From the NCBI GenBank assembly GCA_947496215.1, contig CANMCF010000016.1, positions 44,854-108,853 of the forward strand: a DNA stretch of 64,000 nt, in the 5' to 3' direction. Below, in pieces: positions 1 through 9,360 of the stretch; positions within the stretch are counted from its first letter, which is position 1; every line of letters begins with the position of its first letter. Made by a program: the position numbers and the translations under genes. This stretch comes from an uncultured Bizionia sp. (GTDB taxonomy: Bacteria; Bacteroidota; Bacteroidia; Flavobacteriales; Flavobacteriaceae). The notes under the pieces were generated by a model. It saw only the letters and a list, made by a program, of their open reading frames with translations, was not told where the DNA came from and did no database searches.

Positions 1-159
1 TATGGTCTCCTTCTTGTATAGAACAACAGCATCTGCTTCTGGATCTTCCGCATAACTCTTTTCCATCAACTCTTCCTTACTCACTTTTCCAAACTTGTAG
101 TTTTGTGAAAAACCAATGCTGGATATTAATATAAATACAATTACTACTGCTTTCCTCAT
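1..159 (-). CDS. Secreted protein, N-terminal fragment, probably DUF3857 family
   Basis: Only the first 53 codons lie in the window; the gene runs off the left edge. The start MRKAVVIVFILISSIGFSQ is a clear signal peptide with a likely cleavage after SFSQ-type residues. The mature part begins NYKFGKVSKEELMEKSYAEDP and continues with ADAVVLYKKE. This opening resembles DUF3857 proteins of Bacteroidota, in which the N-terminal beta domain precedes a transglutaminase-like domain; that family call is inferred from the short visible part. The ATG lies 2 bases after the stop of the larger DUF3857/transglutaminase gene upstream, so the two are almost certainly cotranscribed and may be paralogues. Confidence 0.75.
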   Translation of the reverse strand, partial: MRKAVVIVFILISSIGFSQNYKFGKVSKEELMEKSYAEDPEADAVVLYKKETI

Positions 160-161
160 AA

Positions 162-2060
162 TTAATTGATTCTTTTTAATGCTATTTTAGACTTGTCGTG
201 CTTTACTATCTTTAAATGGAAATCCCTGAATCCGGAATAGTCTTCCTTTTTGTATTGGCCTTTGTTCATAATCAATGTTCTCTTGTAAACAAGTAGGTTA
301 TCGGATTTTTTTTCAATGGAAACAGAATACTCCCCAAATTCATTTTTTATGGAAACTGGCTTCATCAAAGCTTCTATCTCCAATGTTTCTGGCAACGTTA
401 TCTCATATTCGTCGACATCCGTGTAACCCCTATCTACCTCAAAAGCCATTTTTCTATTTTTATATCTTGGGGGAGCATATGTTTTCTTATTGAACATATT
501 GGGCGCAAACAATATTCTACCTCCAACTTTTGAAGCATACTTACTGGCTGCAACATCCACCTTTTCAGTAAAAATGATGTCTTCCTTATTGTTGTCAAGG
601 GCTATGGCAAGTACTTCCAAATTGTTTATGTTATCAAAATATTCCTTGTAATACAAGCTTTTACCTTTTTCATCCTCATCTTCAATTCTATTATAATGAT
701 CATATTGTGTCCCTTCGGATGCTATTTGTACTTGAGCAGAAATGCTACCATTTTCATCAAGATTCACCTTGGCATTCGTAGTTTGCAAATTCCCTTTCGT
801 TTCATACACTTTCGTATGAATTATTTTGCCTCCCTCGGGAGTAATCACCAATGCATCCCTGTCGTCCGTAAAATTGGCATTGTACCCGAACGGGCTTGTT
901 TGACTGGTACATTCCAACCAGACATAATCTTCTTCGTTAGGTATCGCCAATATGACATGATTGCCTTCTGTTGCCGAGAACTCCTTGTCAATGTTTCTCA
1001 AATTGTCATCTCCATAAATAACGGTATAGTAAGACTCCACATTTACCTCATCCAGCAACGCTTTGGTGTAATTAGTCAAAGCTTTGCAATCTCCATAGCC
1101 CAACCTATCCACATCGCTTGCCAACATTGGCTTCCACCCTCCAATCCCAACTTGAACACTGATGTATCTGGTTTTGTCCTGCATATACTTATATATCAAT
1201 TTCGCCTTTTCCATATCGGTTGTTTCATTTTTTGTCAAGAATTTCACCTCGTCTTTGACCGCTTGTGGCAACTCTTGCGTATCCGACACCAATTTGTCGT
1301 TCATCCATTTCCCAAAGTCAGTCCAATTCGTGTTTACTCCATCTACTCCTTCCATCACGAATTTGGTCAAGGCCACTCTTAAAAAAGGAGCATATGTCTT
1401 GAATGCTGGCGCATAGGCCTCGCCTTTTATTGCTTTCAAGTTTTTAGCCAGATAATCGAACTCACCTATTTCTTCTATTCCATAATTTTCAAAATTCGTA
1501 GTCTTGACCTTTAAATCCACTCCCGATGTATTTATGATCTTATAACTTGCATTTTCCGTGCTCACATAAAACCCTTCAATTGGTCTCCATCCTGGAACAA
1601 AAGCTGTTGACTTGTACTCGATTTCTTTTTCCAAGACTACAGTGTATGGATAGTTGATTGGGGTATGATTTAGGTATTTGATCCTACTATCCGAATATAG
1701 CGTCCCTCCGGAGACAGCACTGACATCCTCAAACTCCTTCTTCTTCACCTTCTTTATTTCCTTTCCAAAGGCGTTGTATATGACAGCTTCCAATTTCCTT
1801 ATGTTTATGTTGTTGTCATAGTGCACCACTGCTCCTATGTCCGAGTTGCCTGCTTCGCTTAGAACTGTAACTATTCTTTTGCTTCTATGCAACAACCTAT
1901 TGTGAGCCTTTACTTCTATGAGGTTGTCATACAAACGCACCACAGCATTTGCATTTTCCTTCAAATCATCATCTATGGTCAATGCCAGTAATTTTTCTTG
2001 AGAATATGTGGTAAGGAAAATGAGTGTGAAAGCTATGCTTAGCGAAGTCTTTATTTGCAT
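162..2060 (-). CDS. DUF3857 and transglutaminase-like domain secreted protein
   Basis: 632 residues. A signal peptide (MQIKTSLSIAFTLIFLTTYSQ) is followed by a beta-rich DUF3857 region (about 40-230) and a transglutaminase-like core (about 280-400). The core shows YGDCKALTNYTKALL with the putative nucleophilic Cys, then GNHVILAIP with the His, then WLECTSQTSPFG where the third catalytic position is normally Asp. The C-terminal part is a beta domain. The function is unknown: such proteins are periplasmic or outer-membrane associated in Bacteroidota and are thought to be peptidase-like or cross-linking. It sits 68 bases downstream of dtd and 2 bases upstream of a probable paralogue, suggesting an rsgA-dtd-DUF3857-DUF3857 unit. 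Confidence 0.85.
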   Translation of the reverse strand: MQIKTSLSIAFTLIFLTTYSQEKLLALTIDDDLKENANAVVRLYDNLIEVKAHNRLLHRSKRIVTVLSEAGNSDIGAVVHYDNNINIRKLEAVIYNAFGKEIKKVKKKEFEDVSAVSGGTLYSDSRIKYLNHTPINYPYTVVLEKEIEYKSTAFVPGWRPIEGFYVSTENASYKIINTSGVDLKVKTTNFENYGIEEIGEFDYLAKNLKAIKGEAYAPAFKTYAPFLRVALTKFVMEGVDGVNTNWTDFGKWMNDKLVSDTQELPQAVKDEVKFLTKNETTDMEKAKLIYKYMQDKTRYISVQVGIGGWKPMLASDVDRLGYGDCKALTNYTKALLDEVNVESYYTVIYGDDNLRNIDKEFSATEGNHVILAIPNEEDYVWLECTSQTSPFGYNANFTDDRDALVITPEGGKIIHTKVYETKGNLQTTNAKVNLDENGSISAQVQIASEGTQYDHYNRIEDEDEKGKSLYYKEYFDNINNLEVLAIALDNNKEDIIFTEKVDVAASKYASKVGGRILFAPNMFNKKTYAPPRYKNRKMAFEVDRGYTDVDEYEITLPETLEIEALMKPVSIKNEFGEYSVSIEKKSDNLLVYKRTLIMNKGQYKKEDYSGFRDFHLKIVKHDKSKIALKRIN

Positions 2061-2128
2061 TTAAGTAGTTTAAGTGGTAAATATATGTGCATTCAATTGG
2101 TAGATTGTTACAAATTTCACCGTTATAT

Positions 2129-2581
2129 TTATTCTTTGTTTTTAGAATCGATGATTATGGTCACTGGCCCATCGTTTAACAAGGCGACTTTCATATCTGC
2201 TCCGAACTCTCCTGTTTGAATTGACTTCCCCAAATCCAATTCTATCTGCTTCACAAAGGATTCATACAACGGAATTGCTATTTCTGGTTTTGCTGCCTTG
2301 ATATAGCTTGGCCTATTCCCTTTTTTGGTGCTGGCGTGCAATGTAAATTGACTTACGACAATGACGTCTCCATCAGTTTCCATGATCGATTTGTTCATCA
2401 CCCCATTTTCATCTCCAAAAACGCGAAGGTTCTTTATCTTGTTGGACAACCAATTAATGTCTTCCTTGGTATCCTCAACAACTACTCCCAATAAAATCAA
2501 AAGTCCACCTTCTATCGAGGCTACTTTTTTATTGTTTATGGTTACACTGGCATTTGCCACTCTTTGGACAACTACTTTCAT
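2129..2581 (-). CDS. dtd: D-aminoacyl-tRNA deacylase
   Basis: 150 residues, the usual family length, starting MKVVVQRV. The enzyme hydrolyses D-aminoacyl-tRNA (and glycyl-tRNA-Ala), recycling mischarged tRNA in the cytoplasm. The two signature motifs are present: SQFTLHAS (about residues 77-84), which carries the catalytic-pocket Ser-Gln and Thr, and DGPVTI (about 137-142), equivalent to the GPVT cross-subunit motif of the homodimer. It starts 29 bases after the stop of rsgA, so the two are probably cotranscribed, and is followed by the DUF3857 gene. No truncation is visible. Confidence 0.96.
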   Translation of the reverse strand: MKVVVQRVANASVTINNKKVASIEGGLLILLGVVVEDTKEDINWLSNKIKNLRVFGDENGVMNKSIMETDGDVIVVSQFTLHASTKKGNRPSYIKAAKPEIAIPLYESFVKQIELDLGKSIQTGEFGADMKVALLNDGPVTIIIDSKNKE

Positions 2582-2610
2582 CCCTATAAATCCCTTTGAT
2601 TAAGTTAATG

Positions 2611-3561
2611 TCATTCTTTATCCCAGATGTCGGTTCTATAATGTTGCTCGTCTCCTTCTATTATCTGTTTGTAACTGTTGTACCTTGATGCAGCTACCTC
2701 GTTCTTGTCCAGAGCCTTTTTTACAGCACATTTTGGTTCTTCCAAGTGCAAGCAATTATTAAATTTACAATCTTGCTTCAGTGCAAAGAACTCAGGAAAA
2801 TAATCTCCTATTTCCTCCTTTTCCATATCCACCACCCCAAAACCTTTGATACCAGGTGTGTCTATTATTTTGGCATTGAAACTCAAATCGAACATTTCTG
2901 CAAATGTCGTTGTATGTTGCCCTTGCATATGTTGAGCGGAGATTGCTTTTGTCTTCAAATCCAAATTGGGCTCTATGCTATTCACCAAAGTAGATTTACC
3001 AACGCCAGAATGTCCAGTAAACATACTTACCTTCCCTTCCATCAAGGCTTTCACCTTCTCTATGTTTTCCCCTGTCTTTGCAGAGATATCGATGCATTCA
3101 TACCCTATCTCACGATAGACGTGAGCAAGGTATTTTACTTCCATCATCGTCTCTTCATCATACGCATCTACTTTATTGAAAAGCAATATCGTCTTTATGG
3201 AGTAGGCTTCCGCAGTTACCAAAAACCGATCTATGAAGCTTGTAAATGTAGGAGGATTGTCTATGGTAACCAATAAGAATACTTGATCTATGTTGGATGC
3301 TATGATATGCGTTTGCTTGGATAGATTCACAGATTTACGAACGATGTAATTCTCTCGATCATGAATATTGTTGATAACCCCTGTTTCTTGATCACTCTTG
3401 GTATCTAAATCAAAATCCACAAAATCTCCAACAGCAATGGGATTGGTGCTTTTTATTCCTTGCAATCTAAATTTACCTTTTATACGGCATTCGTAAATTG
3501 CTCCTAATTCGGTTTTAACGGTATACCAACTCCCCGTAGATTTATATACTAATCCTGTCAT
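2611..3561 (-). CDS. rsgA: Ribosome small-subunit biogenesis GTPase RsgA
   Basis: 316 residues. A circularly permuted GTPase that checks late maturation of the 30S subunit. The N-terminal OB fold (about 1-70) is followed by the permuted G motifs: NKVD (G4), SAKTG (G5), GHSGVGKSTLVN (G1) and DTPGIKGFG (G3). A C-terminal zinc knuckle shows Cys-x4-Cys-x-His-x5-Cys (CKFNNCLHLEEPKC). All hallmark residues are intact. The start MTGLVYKSTGSWY is standard for the family. A T9SS cargo gene ends 45 bases upstream, and dtd follows 29 bases downstream. Confidence 0.97.
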   Translation of the reverse strand: MTGLVYKSTGSWYTVKTELGAIYECRIKGKFRLQGIKSTNPIAVGDFVDFDLDTKSDQETGVINNIHDRENYIVRKSVNLSKQTHIIASNIDQVFLLVTIDNPPTFTSFIDRFLVTAEAYSIKTILLFNKVDAYDEETMMEVKYLAHVYREIGYECIDISAKTGENIEKVKALMEGKVSMFTGHSGVGKSTLVNSIEPNLDLKTKAISAQHMQGQHTTTFAEMFDLSFNAKIIDTPGIKGFGVVDMEKEEIGDYFPEFFALKQDCKFNNCLHLEEPKCAVKKALDKNEVAASRYNSYKQIIEGDEQHYRTDIWDKE

Positions 3562-3606
3562 TCATTTGTTTATAATGCAAAATAACGATTTTTATACCGA
3601 ATTATC

Positions 3607-4275
3607 TCAACCTACAATTGCTTTTTTGGTAGGCAACCTCTTTCCATCTACCATTGTATTAACAATATACATTCCAGTAGGGTACGGAGACAAATCTATT
3701 TCCAACCGTTTATTTCCATTTCGAAAACTCTTGATTAGAATCATTTGACCTAAAATATCGGTTACTTGCACCTCTACTTCTCCATACCTTCTATGCAAAT
3801 TCAACGTAAAAACACCTCTTGGTGATGGATTTGGATATAATTTCAACCCGCTGGGACTATAGACTTCTTCATTTGTCTTCACATCTTTTCCCAAAACACT
3901 ACACTCAATATTGCACCCTATTGAAAAACAACTTGTAGTCAACCTACACCCTTTGAGTTTAGTTGCGACAATGACGACTTCATCCAAAGCCATATTGCTT
4001 TCCAGAATAACAGCCAAGCCTCTTTGTTCATCTATTGTCACATATTTTGTTTCGAATCCAACATGGGATATTGATAGCTCGTCGTTCTTTTTGGCGGTTA
4101 TCTCAAAATAGCCTTCATTGTCTGTTACCGTACCTTTCTGACTTTCATTGATCAGGATATTGACATCGGGAAGCACTCCGGCATCATCAGATACAATTCC
4201 AGTGATTGTAGTTTGCGACATCATTGTATTGGTGCTACAGATTAAAATGAGTAAAAAAGATAAAATATGTTTCAT
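3607..4275 (-). CDS. Secreted carboxypeptidase-regulatory-like protein with T9SS sorting domain
   Basis: 222 residues. A signal peptide (MKHILSFLLILICSTNTMMSQ) precedes a carboxypeptidase D regulatory-like beta sandwich (about 22-105: TTITGIVSDDAGVLPDVNIL, then GTVTDNEGYFEI and ISHVGFETKYVTI). A short Cys-rich segment follows (GCRLTTSCFSIGCNIECSV), with four Cys that could form disulfides. The C-terminus (about 145-222) is a type A T9SS sorting domain with KLYPNPSPRGVFTLNL and GMYIVNTMVDGK. It is therefore predicted to be exported and attached to or released from the cell surface; its ligand or function is unknown. Confidence 0.8.
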   Translation of the reverse strand: MKHILSFLLILICSTNTMMSQTTITGIVSDDAGVLPDVNILINESQKGTVTDNEGYFEITAKKNDELSISHVGFETKYVTIDEQRGLAVILESNMALDEVVIVATKLKGCRLTTSCFSIGCNIECSVLGKDVKTNEEVYSPSGLKLYPNPSPRGVFTLNLHRRYGEVEVQVTDILGQMILIKSFRNGNKRLEIDLSPYPTGMYIVNTMVDGKRLPTKKAIVG

Positions 4276-4615
4276 GTTCTTATTGGTTTAGTTTGTCTTC
4301 CAAAACTATCACATATCGAAATCTCTCAAAACAGGCAATGAGCGAACAATCGATTTGATTGAGTGAAAGCACTCTAAATGTCATAAATGATAGAATCCAA
4401 AGTTGTTATCATTATAAAATCTATTACTCTTAGTGGATTCTCTCAACTATGACTTCCATAGTCAACACTATGAATTACTGAAGGAGGAGTTTGCATTTGC
4501 AAAATGCACCTATTTAGGATGAAGGAAGTAAAGACACATTCATTGCCTGGCATATGTTTGAGAGAACAAAATAATCTTCTTCATATTCACAACTCTACAT
4601 CTGCCATAGCATTCT
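4276..4615. other. Intergenic region with two perfect inverted repeats
   Basis: 340 bases between the T9SS cargo gene and the channel gene, with no credible reading frame. Two perfect inverted repeats are visible: TGCATTT-GCA-AAATGCA (4492-4508), and ACTATG-ACTTC-CATAGT near 4447-4463. Neither has a T-tract that would make a clear terminator. The region must hold the promoter of the leftward T9SS gene, but no convincing TAnnTTTG box was identified. Confidence 0.4.
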
Positions 4616-5314
4616 TTAGTTTTTGTCTTCGCTTGCATTTTGATTAATATATTTCCCCACGACGATGGCAGTGATGACAACCAAATATATTTGCCCCATC
4701 AAACCAATTAAAATAGCCGCCTTGTGTGCCAATGGAGTGGCTGGGTACACGTCTCCATAGCCTATGGTCAACAATGTCACATAGCTAAAGTACATTAACC
4801 CTTCTGTTATGGATTGTGCTCCTTTCGTCAAGATTCCATGAAAAGACTCCGGGTGTCCCATTTCTATGCTTATGCAAATGAAAAAACCAATGAGTCCCAA
4901 CGAGACATAACCACTGACAAGTCCGAAAATAACATTCTTATTTACATTCTTCGCTTGCCATACTTGTTTTATGATTTGGAATGTAACTACGACGTAAAAC
5001 AAGAAATACGTTGCAATTCTAATAAATTTGAAAGTTTTTCCTTCATTTCCATCTATTAGGCTGGATCCCAAAACAATACTTGTGATGGCAAGTAGTCCCA
5101 CAAAAAACCACATTAACTTCCTGTTATGGGATATCAATAAAATTCCTGTCAATACATTGATCTGAAATAAAATTGGAGATAGTACAGCATCGAACAATTG
5201 AGGTGTAAATATCAACGACCCGAACAATATTGTAATTTGACTGAAAAAGAAAAGTTCAAATCTGTTTATGTATAGTTTTTGTAACATCTTATGAATACTA
5301 GTTAATGGCATCAT
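4616..5314 (-). CDS. Two-pore-helix type potassium channel protein
   Basis: 232 residues, strongly hydrophobic. At least five membrane segments can be read, and the C-terminal pair flanks a pore loop with the K+ selectivity filter TIGYGD (in LLTIGYGDVYPATPL). This is the Ion_trans_2 arrangement. The N-terminal half adds further transmembrane helices, so it may have a six-helix layout, but no charged voltage-sensor S4 is evident. No RCK/TrkA_N ligand-binding domain is attached, and the cytoplasmic tail is very short (KYINQNASEDKN). The start could be the first Met or MLQKLYINRF nine codons in. It appears monocistronic, with the terminator of the phe operon directly upstream. Confidence 0.82.
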   Translation of the reverse strand: MMPLTSIHKMLQKLYINRFELFFFSQITILFGSLIFTPQLFDAVLSPILFQINVLTGILLISHNRKLMWFFVGLLAITSIVLGSSLIDGNEGKTFKFIRIATYFLFYVVVTFQIIKQVWQAKNVNKNVIFGLVSGYVSLGLIGFFICISIEMGHPESFHGILTKGAQSITEGLMYFSYVTLLTIGYGDVYPATPLAHKAAILIGLMGQIYLVVITAIVVGKYINQNASEDKN

Positions 5315-5347
5315 AAATATAAAGATTATTTAATCTGAAAGGCTATG

Positions 5348-5374
5348 AAAAAACCTCACAACTTGTGAGGTTTT
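5348..5374 (-). terminator. Rho-independent terminator of the phe/tyr operon
   Basis: CCTCAC (5354-5359) pairs with GTGAGG (5365-5370), extended by flanking A/T pairs. On the minus strand the hairpin is followed by six T (complement of 5348-5353). It lies 32 bases after the last gene of the aromatic operon and before the channel gene, so it should end the leftward pheA transcript. Confidence 0.85.
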
Positions 5375-5405
5375 CATTTTTATATCGATCAAATCAAAAA
5401 CTTGC

Positions 5406-6488
5406 CTATCCTTTGATTATTTTCTCCTGATGGTTGATGGATTCCTGGTGAATGGCTTTGAACATCTTGAGTATGAATTCCTCACTCAATCCTTTTTGTT
5501 CTCCTTCAAGCACCATCTTTCCTAAGATTTCATTCCAACGCTTACTCTGTAAAACAGCAACGTTTCTCTGCTTCTTGAGAGCTCCTATGCCATCGGCTAC
5601 CTTCATACGCTTTCCTATCAAGTCAATGATTTGGTTATCGACAACATCAATTTGCGCTCTAAGGTTATCCAATTCGTTGTTATACTCTGCCTCGGGATCA
5701 GTTTCTTTTCTAATACGCAAATCCTTCATCATTTGTACCAATGTCGTTGGTGTTACCTGTTGAGCAGCATCACTCCAAGCATTGTCTGGATCCGTGTGTG
5801 TCTCTATCATCAATCCATCGAAATTCAAATCCAAGGCCGTCTGGGATACATCGAAAACCATATCGCGTTTACCCGTAATATGCGAAGGGTCGTTAATTAA
5901 AGGCAAATCTGGGAATCTATTTTGAAATTCAATTGCCAATTGCCATTCAGGAATGTTTCTGTATTTTGTTTTTTCGTATGTAGAAAACCCTCTATGTATG
6001 GCTCCCAGGTTTTTAATCCCGGCAGTATACAATCTCTCAATTCCTCCCAACCACAATGCTATGTCTGGGTTTACTGGATTCTTTACCAGTACCGTCTTGT
6101 CTGTTCCTGCCAATGCATCAGCCAATTCTTGCATTATAAAAGGGCTAACCGTAGAGCGTGCTCCTATCCACAACAAATCGACATCATGCTCTATTGCCAA
6201 TTTCACGTGTGCAGCATTGGCTACCTCGGTGCAGGTTTTCATTCCTGTTTCCTCCTTTACCTTTTGTAGCCATTTCAAACCTAAGGCTCCTACACCTTCA
6301 AACATTCCAGGGCGTGTTCTTGGCTTCCAAATACCAGCTCTAAAGTAGCTTACGTCCGTGTTTTTGAGCTCATGGGCAATTTTCAGTACTTGTTCTTCTG
6401 TTTCAGCGCTGCAAGGTCCAGCGATAACTAATGGGTGGTCTAATTTTAAATCGTCTAACCACGTTCTCATTTCTTTTTTATTTTCCAT
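5406..6488 (-). CDS. Bifunctional DAHP synthase / chorismate mutase
   Basis: 360 residues. The N-terminal domain (about 1-260) is a KDOPS-like type I beta 3-deoxy-D-arabino-heptulosonate 7-phosphate synthase: it begins near LVIAGPCSAETEEQV and contains KPRTRPGMFEG and NDPSHITGKR. The C-terminal domain (about 268-360) is an AroQ-type chorismate mutase (NELDNLRAQIDVVDNQIIDL, then LIGKRMKVADGIGALK). It thus joins the first step of the shikimate pathway to the branch step toward prephenate. In this family the mutase domain also serves as the feedback sensor for prephenate; that is family knowledge, not visible here. Last gene of the pheA-aminotransferase-tyrA operon. Confidence 0.95.
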   Translation of the reverse strand: MENKKEMRTWLDDLKLDHPLVIAGPCSAETEEQVLKIAHELKNTDVSYFRAGIWKPRTRPGMFEGVGALGLKWLQKVKEETGMKTCTEVANAAHVKLAIEHDVDLLWIGARSTVSPFIMQELADALAGTDKTVLVKNPVNPDIALWLGGIERLYTAGIKNLGAIHRGFSTYEKTKYRNIPEWQLAIEFQNRFPDLPLINDPSHITGKRDMVFDVSQTALDLNFDGLMIETHTDPDNAWSDAAQQVTPTTLVQMMKDLRIRKETDPEAEYNNELDNLRAQIDVVDNQIIDLIGKRMKVADGIGALKKQRNVAVLQSKRWNEILGKMVLEGEQKGLSEEFILKMFKAIHQESINHQEKIIKG

Positions 6489-6513
6489 CTTAATCTATTT
6501 TACCCTTTCGGGT

Positions 6514-7368
6514 TTAACTTATTCCGTTTAATATTTGTTTTATATAATTGGTATCTTTCATTTCGTTGTAGACTCCATCAAAATCATCCTTTTCCATCAT
6601 TTCCTTGAACTGTGTCAGGTTCGTTATGTAATCTTCCAAGGTTTCGATCACATTTTCTTTGTTCTGTTTGAAAATGGGCGTCCACATGGCTGGAGAACTT
6701 TTTGCCAAACGTACCGTTGATTCGAATCCACTACCTGCCATATCGAAGATGTCACGTTCATTCTTTTCCTTTTCTATAACCGTCTTACCCAACATGAATG
6801 AGCTTATGTGTGATAAATGCGACATATATGCAATGTGCTTGTCATGGGACTCTGGATTCATATAACGCATTCGCATTCCAATTTCCGAGAACAGTTTCAA
6901 TGCTTTTTCTTGAAGCTTGAAAGCCGTCTTCTCAACTTCGCATACAATGTTCGTCTTATGTTCGAACAAATCATGGATGGCAGCCTTGGGTCCGGAAAAC
7001 TCAGTTCCTGCTATTGGATGCATCGCCAAAAAGTTTCTACGCTTTGGATGGTTTTCCACTATTTTGCAAATATCGAGTTTGGTAGAGCCTACGTCTACTA
7101 CCAATCCAAAATCCGAAATGGTGTCCAAAACCTTAGGCAAAAGTCTAGTTGTGGCGTCAACTGGAATCGACAATATTACCAAATCCGCATTGTCCAAATC
7201 ATTTAAAGTCGCCTTGTCATCTATGACTTTCAGTTCTATAGCCTGATTTAAATGATCTTCACTATTGTCTATCCCATAGATGGTTACTTCTGGTCTTTTT
7301 TCTTTAATGTCCAAAGCCAGACTTCCTCCTATTAAACCAACGCCTATTATGTATATGTTCTGTATCAT
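6514..7368 (-). CDS. tyrA: Prephenate dehydrogenase
   Basis: 284 residues. It oxidatively decarboxylates prephenate to 4-hydroxyphenylpyruvate for tyrosine. The N-terminal Rossmann motif is IIGVGLIGGSLALDI. The MHPIAGTEFSGP segment carries the conserved prephenate dehydrogenase His and the Gly-Pro loop. The helical C-terminal dimerisation domain is present, but there is no C-terminal ACT domain, so no built-in Tyr feedback site is visible. The start overlaps the end of the aminotransferase gene by 4 bases (ATGA), implying translational coupling. Confidence 0.95.
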   Translation of the reverse strand: MIQNIYIIGVGLIGGSLALDIKEKRPEVTIYGIDNSEDHLNQAIELKVIDDKATLNDLDNADLVILSIPVDATTRLLPKVLDTISDFGLVVDVGSTKLDICKIVENHPKRRNFLAMHPIAGTEFSGPKAAIHDLFEHKTNIVCEVEKTAFKLQEKALKLFSEIGMRMRYMNPESHDKHIAYMSHLSHISSFMLGKTVIEKEKNERDIFDMAGSGFESTVRLAKSSPAMWTPIFKQNKENVIETLEDYITNLTQFKEMMEKDDFDGVYNEMKDTNYIKQILNGIS

Positions 7369-8507
7369 ATCCTTGCTATTGCCTCTTTAATCGATTCGCT
7401 TGAAGCACACAGTGAAAACCTCACATAACCTTCTCCTTTAGTTCCGAAGACTGTTCCTGGAGTTATGAATATGTGATTTTCGATTAACAGTTTGTCTATG
7501 AATTCTTCCGACTTCATCTTTGGTGGCAACTTGGCCCAAACAAACAATCCATTGGTATCCTTGTCGAATGTACAGTTTAACCTCCTCGCCAACTCCCATA
7601 CATGCTCCCTCCTTTCCTCATAGATATCATTCAAATTCTCAAACCAGTTCTTTGAACACTTCAATGCTTCGATTGCTCCCTTTTGAATACCGTAGAACAT
7701 TCCAGAATCCATATTGCTCTTCACTTTCAACACAGCATTCAACAGGGTTTGGTTTCCTAAAACCATTCCTACTCTCCAACCTGCCATATTGAAGGTCTTG
7801 CTTAAGGAATTCAATTCCAAACAGATTTCCTTTGCTCCTTTTATGCTTAAAATGCTCAAAGGCTCATTATTTAGAATGAAGCTATATGGGTTGTCGTTTA
7901 CCAACAAAATGTGGTGCTCTTTGGCAAATGCTATTAAATCTTCAAAGATCTTTTTGCTCGCCTTTGCTCCTGTTGGCATATGTGGGTAGCTCAACCACAT
8001 TAATTTAACCTTGCTTAAATCTAACTTCTCCAACGCTTCAATGTTTGGGCACCAACCATTCGCCTCGTCCAAATCATAAAATACCGGCTCTGCTTGCATC
8101 AACTTTGTTACAGAAGTGTATGTCGGGTACCCAGGGTTAGGGATCAACACTTCGTCTCCTTTATTCAAGAATGCCATGGAAATATGCATGATTCCTTCCT
8201 TGCTTCCCATTAATGGAAGCACTTCCTTTGTTGGATCCACTGACACTCTAAAACGTTCAGAATAAAACTCCGAGATGGCATCTCTTAATTCTGGCAATCC
8301 TTGGTAACTTTGGTATTTATGGGCATTGGCTTCCTTAAAGCTGTTGGTTATCGCAGTTATTACCTCTTCTGGTGGTTGCAAGTCTGGACTACCAATGCCT
8401 AAATTGATAATTGGATGCCCTTTAGTCTTTAATGTATTTACTTCTTTTAATTTCTTAGAGAAGTAGTATTCCTCGACACTTTCTAGTCTTTTAGCTACTT
8501 CTATCAT
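7365..8507 (-). CDS. Class I/II PLP aminotransferase, probably aromatic
   Basis: 380 residues, fold type I. Visible motifs are NLGIGSPDLQPP near the N-terminus, NPGYPTY, the Asn/Tyr cofactor contacts in VNDNPYSFI, the Schiff-base Lys in SLSKTFNMAGWRVG, and the substrate-carboxylate Arg in YVRFSLC. The position between pheA and tyrA suggests transamination of phenylpyruvate or 4-hydroxyphenylpyruvate (or prephenate to arogenate), but the motifs alone do not fix the substrate. It overlaps both neighbours by 4 bases. The LL-diaminopimelate aminotransferase group shares these motifs, so that reaction is the main alternative. Confidence 0.9.
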   Translation of the reverse strand: MIEVAKRLESVEEYYFSKKLKEVNTLKTKGHPIINLGIGSPDLQPPEEVITAITNSFKEANAHKYQSYQGLPELRDAISEFYSERFRVSVDPTKEVLPLMGSKEGIMHISMAFLNKGDEVLIPNPGYPTYTSVTKLMQAEPVFYDLDEANGWCPNIEALEKLDLSKVKLMWLSYPHMPTGAKASKKIFEDLIAFAKEHHILLVNDNPYSFILNNEPLSILSIKGAKEICLELNSLSKTFNMAGWRVGMVLGNQTLLNAVLKVKSNMDSGMFYGIQKGAIEALKCSKNWFENLNDIYEERREHVWELARRLNCTFDKDTNGLFVWAKLPPKMKSEEFIDKLLIENHIFITPGTVFGTKGEGYVRFSLCASSESIKEAIARI

Positions 8508-9331
8508 TTTTTCGTGTTTTTGTATTCTCCCAGAACCTTGAATTCCGTTGCCATTATCTTCATTATGCTTTTTGCTTTTTCATAGTCTTCATAGTCATTG
8601 AAAGTAATATCCACAAAGAAGGAATATTTCCAAGGCGTCTCTATTATTGGTAGGGATTGTATCTTGGTCAAATTCATCTTGCAATCGCTCATCACATTCA
8701 ATATTGTAGCCAAGCTTCCTCTTTTGTGATCCAATTCGAATTTTATCGAGGCCTTGTCAATTTCCACTTCTGGAATTCTTGGCTTGCTTCTTTTTACAAT
8801 GACGAATCTGGTTTCGTTGTGTTTTATGGTTTGTATGCTTTCTTCAAGAATGTCCAATTCAAAAATTTCGGATGCCAAACGACTAGCTATTGCTGCCACA
8901 TTTTCAATCCCATCTTTCTTAATTCGTCTGGCAACATCTGCTGTATCTATGTCTTCCACCAATTTGATATGTGGGTACCTCTTGAAGAATTCTTTACATT
9001 GTAGCAATGCCATAGGATGGGAATGTACTTCCTCTATATCATCGATACTTTGATTTGGCAAAGCCATCAAGTGATGTTGAATATCCAAATAATGCTCCCC
9101 AACGATGTGTAGGTCATTGTTGTCTATCAAGGCATAGTTGGGAATAATGGAACCTGCTATGGAGTTCTCAATCGCCATTATTGCTGCCTCCGTCTCATGA
9201 TTCAGTAATTTGGCCACAGTCAAATCAAAAGACAAACACTCGTTCACCAGTACATCGTTTCCAAAATAATCTTTGGAGACAATATGATGAAAAGACCCTT
9301 TTACGCCTTGTATTGAAACTGAATTTATCAT
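8504..9331 (-). CDS. pheA: Prephenate dehydratase with ACT domain
   Basis: 275 residues. It converts prephenate to phenylpyruvate, the committed step to phenylalanine. The N-terminal catalytic domain (about 1-180) begins VSIQGVKGSFHH and ends with the catalytic TRF motif in HNETRFVIVKR. The C-terminal ACT domain (about 190-270) has GSLATILNVMSDCKMNLTKI. The usual ESRP phenylalanine-binding motif is QSLP here, so allosteric inhibition may be altered (inference). There is no chorismate mutase domain; that activity is in the last gene of the operon. First gene after the leader; its ATG is 29 bases past the attenuator hairpin. Confidence 0.95.
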   Translation of the reverse strand: MINSVSIQGVKGSFHHIVSKDYFGNDVLVNECLSFDLTVAKLLNHETEAAIMAIENSIAGSIIPNYALIDNNDLHIVGEHYLDIQHHLMALPNQSIDDIEEVHSHPMALLQCKEFFKRYPHIKLVEDIDTADVARRIKKDGIENVAAIASRLASEIFELDILEESIQTIKHNETRFVIVKRSKPRIPEVEIDKASIKFELDHKRGSLATILNVMSDCKMNLTKIQSLPIIETPWKYSFFVDITFNDYEDYEKAKSIMKIMATEFKVLGEYKNTKK

Positions 9332-9360
9332 ATTTTCTTTCTATTAAAAATGCTATAAAC

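Noticed and set aside
696..1382. 228-codon plus-strand frame
   Set aside because: Lies entirely opposite the DUF3857/transglutaminase gene and looks like random composition rich in His, Phe and Ile.
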